Below, piece by piece: positions 6,288 through 15,183 of a stretch of 42,334 nt of DNA. The stretch lies in NCBI GenBank assembly GCA_018364455.1, contig JAGZLW010000016.1, positions 1 through 42,334 of the forward strand. The letters run 5' to 3'. Position 1 is the stretch's first letter. Each line of letters starts with the position of its first letter. A program made the translations under genes and the position numbers. This DNA comes from Streptococcus mitis. GTDB taxonomy: Bacteria; Bacillota; Bacilli; Lactobacillales; Streptococcaceae. The notes under the pieces are model-generated. The model saw nothing but the letters and a program-made list of their open reading frames with translations. It had not been told where the DNA came from and did not search any database.

Positions 6288-9089
6288 TTATCGTTTGATT
6301 TCTTCCATGACATACGCCTCAATCACATCATCAGTCTTGATATCATTGTAGCCATCGATCATCAATCCACCTTCACGGCCGTTTGTAACTTCTTTGACGT
6401 CGTCTTTGTAGTGTTTCAAGCTTGCGAGTTCGCCATCATAGATAACAACACCGTCACGGATAACACGGACTTTTGAGTCACGGGTAACCTTACCATTGAT
6501 AACCATGAATCCACCGATAGTTCCCACTTTAGACACCTTGAAGGTTTCACGGATAACTGCTTCACCGATAACTTTTTCTTCGAATTCTGGATCAAGCATC
6601 CCTTTCATAGCTTCTTCCATCTCTTCGATAACCTTGTAGATAATGCTGTGGAGACGGATTTCCACATCGTCAGCTTCTGCTTGTTGACGTGCTTGTGGTG
6701 TAGGGCGTACGTTGAAACCAACGATAAAGGCATTTGAAGCTTCGGCAAGAGTCACGTCAGATTCATTGATTGCACCAACTGCCGAGTGGACGATGGTAAC
6801 TTTGACACCTTCCACATCGATCTTTTGAAGTGATGCAGAAAGGGCTTCAACTGAACCTTGTACGTCGGCCTTGATGATAACGTTAACAGACTTGAGTTCA
6901 CCAGCTTTAAGGGTATCAAAGAGGTTTTCAAGGCTGACACGTTGGGTAGCTTGACGTTGTTTCATGAGGGCACGTTTGGCACGCTCTTCACCAGCCGCAC
7001 GCGCAGATTTTTCATCTTCGTAAACGGCAAAGTGATCACCTGCCATTGGCGCTTCGTTCAAACCTGTGATAGAAACTGGTGTTGATGGACCTGCTACCTT
7101 AACACGACGTCCAAGGTCATTAGTCATAGCACGGACACGACCGAAGGTATTTCCGACAACGATTGGGTCTTGAACATTCAAGGTACCTTGTTGTACAAGA
7201 AGGGTTGCGACCGCACCTTTTCCTTTATCCAAGCGCGCTTCGATAACTGTACCGATCGCACGCACTGTCGGGTCTGCCTTGAGTTCTTGGATTTCAGCCA
7301 CAAGAAGGACTGTTTCCAACAATTCTTCGATGTTTTGGTTGAATTTAGCTGAGATTTCAACAAATTCAGAATCTCCACCCCAAGCAGTTGACATGACACC
7401 ATGCTCTGCCAATTCACCGATAACGCGTTCTGGGTTAGCACCTGGTTTATCAATCTTGTTAATGGCTACGATGATTGGAACGTTGGCCGCTTTTGAGTGG
7501 TTAATGGCTTCGATAGTCTGAGGCATAACCCCGTCATCTGCCGCTACGACCAAGATAGTAATATCGGTAACAGAAGCACCACGCGCACGCATAGATGTAA
7601 AGGCCGCGTGTCCTGGTGTATCAAGGAAGGTAATCTTCTTGCCGTTTTCCACGATTTGGTAGGCACCGATATGCTGAGTGATACCACCTGCTTCACCTGT
7701 CGCAACGCGAGAGTTACGAAGGGTATCAAGGAGTGTTGTTTTACCGTGGTCAACGTGTCCCATGATAGTTACAACTGGTGGACGCTCAACCAATTCATCT
7801 TCATTAAGATAACCATCTTCAACAAAGAAACGCTCGATGTCGGCATTATCCACTTCAACTTTTTGTTTGGCTTCGATACCATAATCCACCATGAGGAGTT
7901 CAATTGTTTCCCCATCCAAGGATTGGTTTTGTGTGGCCATGACACCCATCATAAAGAGTTTCTTAACGATTTCAGCTGGTTCACGTTTGATACGTTTTGC
8001 GATTTCCGCAACGGTCATACCATCTGTATATTCAAATTCTGTTGGCAATTCATGGAATTTACGCTCTGTAACAGGTTTTGGAGTCTGATTACGGTTGTTC
8101 TTGTTATTGCCTTTTTTGTTCTTTTTGTTGTTATTCCAGTTACTATTCTTTTGATTTCTCACTTGATTTTGACTACTTCGATTCTTTTGTTGTTTTCTAG
8201 GACCATCTTCTTCGTGATCATAATCGTCACGATTTTTGTCTGGTCGAGCTTGTTTTTTACGACGTGTATCCACTGCAGGTTCTGTTTTCTCAGGGACGAC
8301 TTCAACCACTGCTTGAACTTGCTGTTCTTGTTGCGCTTGTTCAGCTAACTTAGCCACTTCTTCAAATATTTCCTCTGGCTCCTTGCGTTTGTTAGCTTGG
8401 GCCAAGGCTTCTTTGGCAGCCTGAGTCTGCTTGAAACGTTCCTCACTTGAACGTGCGTACTCTGCATTTTGTTCTGCTTTTAGGGCTGCTGCACGGGCTT
8501 TAAAGTCAACACGTGGAGCCGCTGAATTTGGACGTTTGTCCTCTTGTTGACGGCGCTCATTACCACGATTTTGCTGGCCTTGCTGTTTCTTAGCTTGATC
8601 ATTAAAACGGCGATTGTCGCGGTTGCCTTGACCTTGTTTTCCACCATTGCGACCGTCGTTTTTCTGACGGTTTCCGTTTTGTTGTTGGTCACGGTTATTG
8701 CCCTTATTTTGCTTGCGTCGCTCTGCCTGCTCTTTGGCACGGGCTTCACGCTCAGCCTTGAAATTACGACTTTGCGGTTTAGCTGCTACTTTTTCTGCCT
8801 TCGGAGCAACTGGCTCAGCAGGTTTTGCCTCTTCCTTGGCTACAGCTGGTTTAGCTGGCTCAGATTTCTCGGCTTTCTTTTCTGCACTTGCTTTTGGTGC
8901 TGCAGGTTTTACTTCTACTTTCGGAGCAGCTGCAGACTTAAAGCTGGCAGCGATTTTTGCAGCGACAGCTTCTTCCACACTTGATGAGTGGCTTTTCACA
9001 TCCAAGCCCAACTCTTTTGCACGCGCTACAACTTCTTTACTTTCTTTTCCAAGTTCTTTTGCGATTTCGTACAATCTTTTCTTAGACAA
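6288..9089 (-). CDS. infB: Translation initiation factor IF-2
   Basis: A 933-residue GTPase that places fMet-tRNA on the 30S subunit. An IF2-N domain (1-50) is followed by a long Ala/Lys/Glu then Asn/Gln/Arg/Lys-rich low-complexity region (about 55-345), a second IF2-N domain (about 355-410), a G domain with GHVDHGKTT, DTPGH and NKID motifs, and C-terminal beta-barrel domains. The start is TTG (TTG TCT AAG) with AGGAGG 7 bases upstream; the overlapping ATG is out of frame. The rare start may limit expression. It lies 16 bp after ylxQ in the operon. Confidence 0.98.
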   Translation of the reverse strand: MSKKRLYEIAKELGKESKEVVARAKELGLDVKSHSSSVEEAVAAKIAASFKSAAAPKVEVKPAAPKASAEKKAEKSEPAKPAVAKEEAKPAEPVAPKAEKVAAKPQSRNFKAEREARAKEQAERRKQNKGNNRDQQQNGNRQKNDGRNGGKQGQGNRDNRRFNDQAKKQQGQQNRGNERRQQEDKRPNSAAPRVDFKARAAALKAEQNAEYARSSEERFKQTQAAKEALAQANKRKEPEEIFEEVAKLAEQAQQEQQVQAVVEVVPEKTEPAVDTRRKKQARPDKNRDDYDHEEDGPRKQQKNRSSQNQVRNQKNSNWNNNKKNKKGNNKNNRNQTPKPVTERKFHELPTEFEYTDGMTVAEIAKRIKREPAEIVKKLFMMGVMATQNQSLDGETIELLMVDYGIEAKQKVEVDNADIERFFVEDGYLNEDELVERPPVVTIMGHVDHGKTTLLDTLRNSRVATGEAGGITQHIGAYQIVENGKKITFLDTPGHAAFTSMRARGASVTDITILVVAADDGVMPQTIEAINHSKAANVPIIVAINKIDKPGANPERVIGELAEHGVMSTAWGGDSEFVEISAKFNQNIEELLETVLLVAEIQELKADPTVRAIGTVIEARLDKGKGAVATLLVQQGTLNVQDPIVVGNTFGRVRAMTNDLGRRVKVAGPSTPVSITGLNEAPMAGDHFAVYEDEKSARAAGEERAKRALMKQRQATQRVSLENLFDTLKAGELKSVNVIIKADVQGSVEALSASLQKIDVEGVKVTIVHSAVGAINESDVTLAEASNAFIVGFNVRPTPQARQQAEADDVEIRLHSIIYKVIEEMEEAMKGMLDPEFEEKVIGEAVIRETFKVSKVGTIGGFMVINGKVTRDSKVRVIRDGVVIYDGELASLKHYKDDVKEVTNGREGGLMIDGYNDIKTDDVIEAYVMEEIKR

Positions 9090-9105
9090 ATCATGTCCTC
9101 CTCTT

Positions 9106-9405
9106 CTATTCCATATGAGACCTCATTTTCTTTGTAAATCCAGCATCTGTCACAGCCAAAACCTTTCTCGATTTCCCGACTGCTATGCTTAATTCCAGTG
9201 TTGAAAACACGGTTACAATTTCTACTTGATAATAATGACTTTTATCTTGAATCTTCTTGGTCAGATTGGGTCCAGCATCATGAGCTAGAAAGACCAACTT
9301 GGCCTTGCCGTCTTGAATGGCCTTGACAACCAATTCTTCACCCGATATGATCCGCCCTGCTCGTTGAGCAAGTCCCAAGAGATTGCTTATCTTTTGCTTA
9401 TTCAA
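9106..9405 (-). CDS. ylxQ: YlxQ, L7Ae-family RNA-binding protein
   Basis: A 99-residue L7Ae/L30e-fold protein with LLGLAQRAGRIISGEE near the start and an AKLVFLAHDAGPN core. The family binds kink-turn RNA and sits between ylxR and infB in Firmicutes. The start is TTG, as no in-frame ATG occurs before the conserved N terminus. It overlaps the ylxR stop by 8 bases, so it is probably translationally coupled. Confidence 0.93.
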   Translation of the reverse strand: MNKQKISNLLGLAQRAGRIISGEELVVKAIQDGKAKLVFLAHDAGPNLTKKIQDKSHYYQVEIVTVFSTLELSIAVGKSRKVLAVTDAGFTKKMRSHME

Positions 9406-9691
9406 GTCCTAACTCTCTTCTTTTCACTTTGTGATCCACATAAGCGATCAACTCGTCATAAAAGCTTTCTTCCACTTCCATGCTAAAGCTGCGGTTAAAG
9501 ACTTTCTTCTTTTTCGCCTCTAGGGCTTCTGCATTGTCTAGTTTGATATAAGCGCCACGGCCATTGGCCTTGCCTGTCGGATCGATAAAGACTTGTCCTT
9601 CCTTGTTCTTGACAATACGGAGCAAATCACGCTTATCAATCACTTCATTGGACACAACAGACTTGCGCAAAGGGATTTTTCTAGTTTTCAT
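9398..9691 (-). CDS. ylxR: YlxR (DUF448) RNA-binding/regulatory protein
   Basis: A 97-residue basic protein with the GRGAYI motif (about 45-50) and a Lys-rich C terminus. The N terminus (MKTRKIPLRKSVVS) is a normal YlxR start but lacks the usual CxxC. In other Firmicutes YlxR is a nucleoid- or RNase P-associated factor. GGAGGGAAAG sits before the ATG. Operon position: directly between nusA and ylxQ. Confidence 0.93.
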   Translation of the reverse strand: MKTRKIPLRKSVVSNEVIDKRDLLRIVKNKEGQVFIDPTGKANGRGAYIKLDNAEALEAKKKKVFNRSFSMEVEESFYDELIAYVDHKVKRRELGLE

Positions 9692-9712
9692 CTTTCCCTC
9701 CTCTAGCAGCTT

Positions 9713-10849
9713 TTATTCTTCTACAGTATCGTTTTCTGCTTCCAAATCTACCGAACCAGCTTCTTCCATGGCTTCAAATTCGCTAGCAGACTTGATATCG
9801 ATACGGTAACCAGTCAAGTGAGCTGCCAAGCGAACGTTTTGTCCACGACGACCGATTGCAAGAGAAAGCTTGTTATCAGGAACAACCACCAAGGCACGTT
9901 TGCTGTCGTTTTCATCAAAGATAACTTGGTCAACTTCAGCAGGAGCAATGGCATTGTAGATAAATTCAGCTGGATCTGCTACCCACTCGATAACATCGAT
10001 ATTTTCTTCGATTGGCACCATACGGTCGCTCTTGGCATCGTAGCGAGCTGGGTGGAATTTGCTAGTAATCTTCTTGATATTCGCTCCACCACGTCCAACG
10101 ATTGTACCGATAGCATCCACGTTTGGATTATGGCTACGAACGGCAACCTTAGTACGGTCACCAGCTTCACGAGCCACGCTCATGATTTCAACAGTTCCAT
10201 CATAAACTTCTGGAATTTCTTGCTCCATCAAGCGTTTGATCATTTCTGGATGGCTACGACTAACAAAGACATTCACACCGCGAGGGTTGTCTTCAACCTT
10301 ATAAACATATACTTCGATACGATCATGAGAAGCAAAAACTTCTCCAGGAATTTGGTCTTGTTTTGACAATTGGGCTTCAATGCTGCCAAGGTTAACATAG
10401 ATAAAGCGGTTGTCAAAACGTTCTACTGTACCAGACATGATTTCTTGCTCATGCTCTTTGTAAGTATTGTAAGTGATGGCACGTGTTTGCTTGCGCATTT
10501 TTTCCATGATGGTTTGTTTAGCAGATTGGGCTGCTACACGACCAAACTCAGCAGGTGCTTCTTCAAACTTGATTTTGTCTCCAAGTTCATAGGCTGAATT
10601 AATGGCAAGAGCATCTTTCAAGCTGATTTCCAAACGGCTATCAAATACTTCATCAACCACTTCACGAACAGTATAGACTGTAAAATCACCTGTTTTTTCG
10701 TTGAAGTCAATAGCTACGCTATCAGATTGACCATAGCGTCTGCGATAAGCGGAACGAAGCGACTCTACTACTGCGTCGATGATATCTTCTTTTTTGATTC
10801 CCTTGTCTTCTTCCAAAATGCGGAAGGCCTCTAGCATTTCTTTACTCAT
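9713..10849 (-). CDS. nusA: Transcription elongation/termination factor NusA
   Basis: A 378-residue protein with the NusA N-terminal RNAP-binding domain (1-125), S1 domain (about 135-200), and KH1/KH2 domains (about 230-345) carrying VGRGGANIKKI and IGRRGQNVRLA. It lacks the acidic repeats of enterobacterial NusA, which is normal for Firmicutes. It modulates pausing, intrinsic termination and rRNA antitermination. It lies 43 bp after rimP. The Shine-Dalgarno sequence is weak (GTGAAG), so coupling to rimP translation is possible. Confidence 0.98.
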   Translation of the reverse strand: MSKEMLEAFRILEEDKGIKKEDIIDAVVESLRSAYRRRYGQSDSVAIDFNEKTGDFTVYTVREVVDEVFDSRLEISLKDALAINSAYELGDKIKFEEAPAEFGRVAAQSAKQTIMEKMRKQTRAITYNTYKEHEQEIMSGTVERFDNRFIYVNLGSIEAQLSKQDQIPGEVFASHDRIEVYVYKVEDNPRGVNVFVSRSHPEMIKRLMEQEIPEVYDGTVEIMSVAREAGDRTKVAVRSHNPNVDAIGTIVGRGGANIKKITSKFHPARYDAKSDRMVPIEENIDVIEWVADPAEFIYNAIAPAEVDQVIFDENDSKRALVVVPDNKLSLAIGRRGQNVRLAAHLTGYRIDIKSASEFEAMEEAGSVDLEAENDTVEE

Positions 10850-10892
10850 GTTTTCTTCACTTTTGAATCCTCAAAAGCTATCCTTTCTTTTT

Positions 10893-11372
10893 CTATAATT
10901 TAACTGCTAAACGTGCTTTTGATACTAAACTGTATGGAATTTGGACAGTTTTCTTACGCGTCTTGTCCATATATTCCATGGTCAACTCGTCCTCTTCAAA
11001 GGCCAACAAGGTTCCTTCAAAGACCTTTTGCTTATCGATGGCTTGGTAGAGCCCGACATGGATGTATTTCCCAACCGCTCCAGCGACGGCATCCTTGGTT
11101 TTCAAAGGACGTTCCAAGCCTGGACTGGTGATTTCTAGGAAATATTGTTCTGGGAAGGGATCTGGCTTGATGGTGTCTAGGACAGGACTGATCATTTCTG
11201 TCAAGTCTGCCGTATCGTTCAAGGTAATTCCTTCAGGTTTATCTACAAAAATACTGAGAATCATGTCACTGCCAATCTTTCCATACTCGATATCCACGAG
11301 TTCGAAAGGAGCTTCTATGACAGGTTCTACAACTTCTCTGACTAATTCTACGATTGTTGCGATTGCGTCCAC
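10893..11372 (-). CDS. rimP: Ribosome maturation factor RimP
   Basis: About 159 residues, needed for 30S maturation. Core motifs [23 protein letters not shown] and [13 protein letters not shown] are clear. The start is uncertain. The conventional call is GTG at 11372, but the perfect AGGAGGTG Shine-Dalgarno sequence (11370-11377) overlaps that GTG completely. Upstream in-frame ATGs lie at or before the predicted transcription start (about 11426) or just after it. An ATC at 11363, six bases past the Shine-Dalgarno sequence, is an unorthodox alternative. It is the first gene of the nusA-infB operon. Confidence 0.93.
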
Positions 11373-11384
11373 CTCCTCATAAGC

Positions 11385-11410
11385 AAGAGGCGAAGATATT
11401 TCCCCGCCTC
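11385..11410. other. Leader hairpin upstream of rimP
   Basis: GAGGCG (11387-11392) pairs with CGCCTC (11405-11410) in the short predicted 5' leader, immediately before the AGGAGGTG sequence. It may influence access to the rimP ribosome binding site. Confidence 0.45.
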
Positions 11411-11432
11411 TCTTTCTCATATTCTTGCTTTT

Positions 11433-11461
11433 AGTATAGCACATTTGCTAACTTATGTAAA
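11433..11461 (-). promoter_or_regulatory. Promoter of the rimP-nusA-infB-rbfA operon
   Basis: On the minus strand TTTACA (11456-11461) is separated by 17 bp from TATACT (11433-11438). This gives a transcription start near 11426 and a leader of about 55 nt before the rimP Shine-Dalgarno region. Confidence 0.75.
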
Positions 11462-11477
11462 GCAAAAGCACTTATAC

Positions 11478-11493
11478 AGCCTGATTTCAGGCT
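11478..11493. other. Short hairpin after trmB
   Basis: AGCCTG (11478-11483) pairs with CAGGCT (11488-11493) just past the trmB stop codon. No U-run follows, so it is at best a weak terminator or mRNA 3'-end stabiliser between trmB and the rimP promoter. Confidence 0.4.
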
Positions 11494-11498
11494 AATTC

Positions 11499-12134
11499 TT
11501 AAAATTCTGCCTCAACTCGGTAGATAACTTGACCCTTGTTGGAGAATTTTTGCTCGTATTCTGTCATGACATTGCCTTCAAAATCACTGGCATGTAAATC
11601 AAGCCAGACACCATTGAGCTTCATGCCATACTGAGAAAAGCTCACCAAGCTATACTCAAACAAGCCACGGTTATCCGTCTTGAAATGAATTTCTCCATTT
11701 TCAGGCAAGATACGTTTGAAGGTATCCAAGAAGGTCTTGTAGGTCAAACGACGCTTTTCATGGCGCTTTTTAGGCCAAGGATCTGAAAAGTTCAGATACA
11801 AGCGGTCAATCTCACCGTCTTCAAAGTAGTCAGTCAAGTCAGAACCATCTACCCACAAGAGCTTAATGTTAGGCACTCCAACTTCAAGCACCTTGTCCAA
11901 AGCGTAGCTCAAAACAGACTTTTGAATATCAATCCCAATATAGTTGATGTCAGGGTTCTGCTTGGCCATCCCTGAAACAAAGGCACCCTTTCCACTTCCA
12001 ACCTCCACATGAATGGGATTATCATTGCCAAACAAGTCCCGCCATTTTCCCTTGGCTTCTAAGGGATTGAGGACCACATACTGGGGATTTGCCTCTAGTA
12101 ATTCTGTCGCCCCTTTACGATTTCTAACTCTCAT
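11499..12134 (-). CDS. trmB: tRNA (guanine-N7-)-methyltransferase
   Basis: 211 residues, SAM-dependent; makes m7G46 in tRNA. The start MRVRNRKGATELLE is canonical; a 41-codon in-frame upstream extension only overlaps the end of ccrZ and is rejected. Motifs: VEVGSGKGAF (SAM binding, about residue 45), IGIDIQ, and LNFSDPWPKKRHEKRRL (catalytic and tRNA-binding signature). The ATG overlaps the ccrZ stop as ATGA (12131-12134), so translation is coupled to ccrZ, the usual pneumococcal arrangement. Confidence 0.97.
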   Translation of the reverse strand: MRVRNRKGATELLEANPQYVVLNPLEAKGKWRDLFGNDNPIHVEVGSGKGAFVSGMAKQNPDINYIGIDIQKSVLSYALDKVLEVGVPNIKLLWVDGSDLTDYFEDGEIDRLYLNFSDPWPKKRHEKRRLTYKTFLDTFKRILPENGEIHFKTDNRGLFEYSLVSFSQYGMKLNGVWLDLHASDFEGNVMTEYEQKFSNKGQVIYRVEAEF

Positions 12135-12925
12135 CTTCTCTTTCCATACTTGTCTCGGAAGTGACGCAAGCCATGAATCTCCCGATTGACATTTTCTAAA
12201 TCTTGGTTCATATAATACTTGGAAATCTGGCTCAAATAAGACAATTGACCGTACCAATACAATTTATTTAATACCGTTTGATTGTACTTGTAACCGTAGT
12301 AGGTCAACCATTCCTTCCACTGATGTTCTGGAATATAATGGCAGAGCATATGGGCCACATCAAGCATGCGATCGGTCAAGCGAACCGAATCCCAATCCAC
12401 CAAATAAATCAAGCCACTATCTGTCTCAATCCAATTACTATGTCGTACATCTCCATGGACAATGGTCGCATAGTCCTCTCTAAATCCTGGAATAGTCTGA
12501 CGTAAATCAGCCATCACTTCACTGATAAAATGATTTTTACGCAAAGCATCTGGAGCCGTTTCCTGCCAAGACTGTAGTAAATCTACAGGTGTTTCCATGG
12601 CATATCCCAAACGACTCAACTGTGTCATCAACGGACGTGAGCGATGAAGACGGGTTAAAATATTGACGATTTGCTTACGATTCATATCATAGGGGGTCAA
12701 TATCTTGCCTGTCAACCATTCTTGAGCACACATATCACGCCCATCTGCCAAACGGCGACTCCATAATAATTGTGGAGCAATTTGTTCTCTAGCTAGACCA
12801 GGTAGGATTGGAGAGGTGTTCATTTTTACAAAGATGCGCTTCCCATCAGGATAGCTACCCATATAAGCCTTGCCACTTTTCCCAGGTATGGGAGTCAGTG
12901 TTAGCTCATTATCACCCAAATCCAT
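12131..12925 (-). CDS. ccrZ: CcrZ, cell-cycle regulator of kinase-like fold
   Basis: A 264-residue aminoglycoside-phosphotransferase/choline-kinase-like protein. The HGDVRHSNW catalytic loop places His157, Asp159 and Asn164, and DWD at 177-179 gives the metal-binding aspartate, all intact. In S. pneumoniae CcrZ is recruited to midcell by FtsZ and stimulates DnaA-dependent replication initiation; it is encoded directly upstream of trmB, as here. GGAGGAAAG lies before the ATG. Identification rests on near-identity to the remembered pneumococcal protein plus synteny. Confidence 0.93.
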   Translation of the reverse strand: MDLGDNELTLTPIPGKSGKAYMGSYPDGKRIFVKMNTSPILPGLAREQIAPQLLWSRRLADGRDMCAQEWLTGKILTPYDMNRKQIVNILTRLHRSRPLMTQLSRLGYAMETPVDLLQSWQETAPDALRKNHFISEVMADLRQTIPGFREDYATIVHGDVRHSNWIETDSGLIYLVDWDSVRLTDRMLDVAHMLCHYIPEHQWKEWLTYYGYKYNQTVLNKLYWYGQLSYLSQISKYYMNQDLENVNREIHGLRHFRDKYGKRR

Positions 12926-13032
12926 TTCTTTCCTCCGTATAAAGTTTCCTTACTATTCTACTAGTTTTTGCCCTATTCGTCAACCGCTCCACACCCGATT
13001 CTCAAAGAAAAGCCTCCTATCATTATAGAAAG

Positions 13033-13064
13033 AAAAGGTAAGCACCGTCTTCTGCTTACCTTTT
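13033..13064 (-). terminator. Terminator of the blpXYZ-pncP operon
   Basis: AAAAGGTAAGCA (13033-13044) pairs perfectly with TGCTTACCTTTT (13053-13064), 8 bp past the pncP stop. The minus-strand transcript ends in a U-rich tail. Confidence 0.85.
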
Positions 13065-13072
13065 CATAATTT

Positions 13073-13684
13073 TTATAAATAATATAGGAGTGGCCAACTG
13101 TTGTAAAACATGTGGACTAGAGTAGAAACCCATAGGTTTTTGCTCTTTTTATAAGCAAAGCCCAGCAACAAGCCCCCAAGTAGATAAAAAATAAACGAAG
13201 GGACATTAGAAGGTCCATGCATGAAAGAAAAGAGAGAGGAAGTTAGCACAAGCCCTAACCAAGAATTGTCAAAAACGGCACCTTGAAGAAGTCCTCTGAA
13301 AATGAGTTCCTCCTGGATGGGGCCAAAAACTGAGGTAGTCAAAATCAAAGACAGAGAAATTCCTCTGCTGACTTCCGCCAAGTGTTGAACTCCTGCGCCA
13401 GAAGAAATAGCGAAGAAATGAATATAAACCAGCGTCTCAAGCACACTTAGAAGAAAGATTGCAATGAAAAGTAAAAGTTGTTTCTTGCTTAACATCCCAA
13501 AAAAAATCATTTCAAACTTTCTAGCATAAACAACACTCAGCGAGGTTACTAGAAGACTTACAATAATCAATTCAGATTCATTTTGAAAAAAATCCCCGTG
13601 GTTAATCGTATAAGGAACTGTAATGACGATTAGTAGTACTAAAAATCCAAAGCACAAGGCATGAAATTTATCAAAAAACTCCAT
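13073..13684 (-). CDS. pncP: PncP-like CPBP-family membrane protease / immunity protein
   Basis: A 203-residue polytopic membrane protein of the CPBP (CAAX protease and bacteriocin-processing, Abi) family. All three signatures are present: EELIFR (Glu125, Glu126, Arg130), FSFMH (His156) and HMFYN (His191, Asn195), so catalysis is likely intact. In pneumococcal Blp loci this is the last gene of the immunity operon, named pncP. It follows blpZ. Function in immunity or peptide processing is inferred from family and location. Confidence 0.85.
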   Translation of the reverse strand: MEFFDKFHALCFGFLVLLIVITVPYTINHGDFFQNESELIIVSLLVTSLSVVYARKFEMIFFGMLSKKQLLLFIAIFLLSVLETLVYIHFFAISSGAGVQHLAEVSRGISLSLILTTSVFGPIQEELIFRGLLQGAVFDNSWLGLVLTSSLFSFMHGPSNVPSFIFYLLGGLLLGFAYKKSKNLWVSTLVHMFYNSWPLLYYL

Positions 13685-13714
13685 AAAACTATCCTCCTCA
13701 ACAAACAGACTTCC

Positions 13715-13963
13715 CTACAAGTCATCCTTTAGCTCTAACCTTTCCAAAACAAACCATTTGAGTAACCAAAATCCGACCACATAACCACCCCCTAAGAAGA
13801 TAGCCATTAAAGATAGCATGGGATTTAGGAAATAAAAGACCACAACAAATACAAAGGTTAGCACAAAAATATTAAAAGCAATGGTGTCAGAAGCCAAGAC
13901 TAGAATATAGGGCGTCAACCAGTCTAAGGTTTTGGAATCTAGGAAAAATAAGTGTTTATACAT
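13715..13963 (-). CDS. blpZ: BlpZ, Blp immunity-region membrane protein
   Basis: 82 residues with two hydrophobic membrane segments (about 18-38 and 42-70); no enzymatic motif. GAGGAGG is well spaced before the ATG. Its location between two CPBP-family genes is exactly the place of blpZ in the pneumococcal Blp immunity operon, and the sequence agrees with memory of BlpZ. The role in bacteriocin immunity is by association. Confidence 0.85.
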   Translation of the reverse strand: MYKHLFFLDSKTLDWLTPYILVLASDTIAFNIFVLTFVFVVVFYFLNPMLSLMAIFLGGGYVVGFWLLKWFVLERLELKDDL

Positions 13964-14003
13964 GATAACCTCCTCTATAGCTGAAAAGCAAGCCTTTTAT
14001 TTT

Positions 14004-14693
14004 TTACCCCAAGACCCTATGTAGAAAAGTGAGCAAAAATGGTAAGTTTGCAATGATATTATTAACAATATGAATCGAATAAGAAGGATAGATACTCTTC
14101 GTATAACGCGTTAGACAGGCAAATAGACAGCCCACTGCCGTATAGACAAGAATATCTGCGAAACTTGGCAAGCTAGAAAAGTGGGGCAAGGCAAATAAGA
14201 ATGACGGAAAGAGAAGATCCAGCCCCCACCTCGAATTCTTAAAGAAGGCATGTTGAAGCAGTCCTCTACACACCAATTCTTCCATCAGAGGTCCTAGCAC
14301 GATTAAGGTTAGGTAAACACCAAACTCCGCAAAATTGGTCTCACTATAGGCAATAAACAAATTCCAACCTTCATTGGTTCCCTGAACGTGTTTAGCTGTC
14401 AGATAGTTAAAGCAGATAAGTACAACAGCGGCTAACACCGTCAGAACAGAATAGCTCAACCACTTTTTCCTAGGGATGCGAAAGAGATAAGCATGGCCCG
14501 ACCTAACCAAAATCCAAACCATCAAGCCGATAAAGAGAAGACTGATGATGTTTCGAATCCAGATAAGATTTCCTACCCAAGACGAGAACTCCCAATAATT
14601 GCTACAAAATTGGGTTGTCCAAAACAATCCGAAAAACAGAAACAAATAAGAAAGAATTGCACTCGTTTTGAAAAGGATAGCGTGTCTTTTCAT
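14004..14693 (-). CDS. blpY: BlpY, CPBP-family bacteriocin immunity protein
   Basis: 229 residues, multi-pass membrane CPBP/Abi protein. Signatures: EELVCR (Glu138, Glu139, Arg143), FALPH (His171) and HIVNN (His208, Asn212). GGGGAGG lies 6 bases before the ATG at 14693, better than the GTG at 14708. BlpY is needed for immunity to Blp bacteriocins in pneumococci. It is separated from blpX by a gap with a GACTAGCC/GGCTAGTC inverted repeat. Confidence 0.88.
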   Translation of the reverse strand: MKRHAILFKTSAILSYLFLFFGLFWTTQFCSNYWEFSSWVGNLIWIRNIISLLFIGLMVWILVRSGHAYLFRIPRKKWLSYSVLTVLAAVVLICFNYLTAKHVQGTNEGWNLFIAYSETNFAEFGVYLTLIVLGPLMEELVCRGLLQHAFFKNSRWGLDLLFPSFLFALPHFSSLPSFADILVYTAVGCLFACLTRYTKSIYPSYSIHIVNNIIANLPFLLTFLHRVLG

Positions 14694-14723
14694 AGAAATC
14701 CTCCCCACTATCTACAAGACAAC

Positions 14724-14764
14724 GACTAGCCTAATACCTCCCCTTGCCAGACCATAGGCTAGTC
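14724..14764. other. Inverted repeat between blpX and blpY
   Basis: GACTAGCC (14724-14731) pairs with GGCTAGTC (14757-14764), enclosing a 25-base loop. There is no U-run, so it is probably a processing or stability structure inside the immunity operon rather than a terminator. Confidence 0.5.
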
Positions 14765-14778
14765 CTCTATAAAACAAG

Positions 14779-15183
14779 CTACTTTTTATAATACTTCAAG
14801 CCCCAAATGAGTAGAAGCATGATGATCAAGCAGAGAATGGCACCAATGTAAGCAATTAATTGTTGATAGAATTCTCCTGCTGTGATACCTCTATACAAAC
14901 AGATAATAGACATAAAGCCTGTCAAGCCGATATACATGAGTTGATTGGTTCTAGGACTAACCAAATCATCATCTTCAAACTCTCTTATCCTCATTTCCCT
15001 AGTGAGGTAAACAGTGACCAAAATAGAAGCCAAGTTGATAACCACTAAGAGAAATTGGAAAACTAAGGAAAAATTTAAAAACTGACGAGATAGAAATAGA
15101 TAAGTAGAGACAAGCAAGGGCAACTGACCTAGGAACAATCTCGCAAGAAAGATGTTCCGTTTTTTAGCAAGAAAAGTTTTCAT
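14779..15183 (-). CDS. blpX: BlpX-like Blp-region membrane protein
   Basis: 134 residues with four predicted membrane helices (about 12-30, 38-58, 82-100, 108-130) and a charged loop EMRIREFEDDD. It lies just upstream of blpY in the position of blpX of pneumococcal Blp loci. Its ATG overlaps the stop of the 54-residue gene (AATGA context), so it is translationally coupled. AAGGAG precedes the ATG. The name is by position and remembered similarity. Confidence 0.7.
   Translation of the reverse strand: MKTFLAKKRNIFLARLFLGQLPLLVSTYLFLSRQFLNFSLVFQFLLVVINLASILVTVYLTREMRIREFEDDDLVSPRTNQLMYIGLTGFMSIICLYRGITAGEFYQQLIAYIGAILCLIIMLLLIWGLKYYKK

Noticed and set aside
7497..8348. 283-codon open frame on the plus strand opposite infB
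   Set aside because: Lies fully antisense to the conserved IF-2 gene, Cys/Phe/Ile-rich composition typical of a shadow frame, no ribosome binding site.
8698..9192. 164-codon plus-strand frame opposite the infB N terminus
   Set aside because: Mirrors the Ala/Lys low-complexity coding of IF-2; no independent coding signal.
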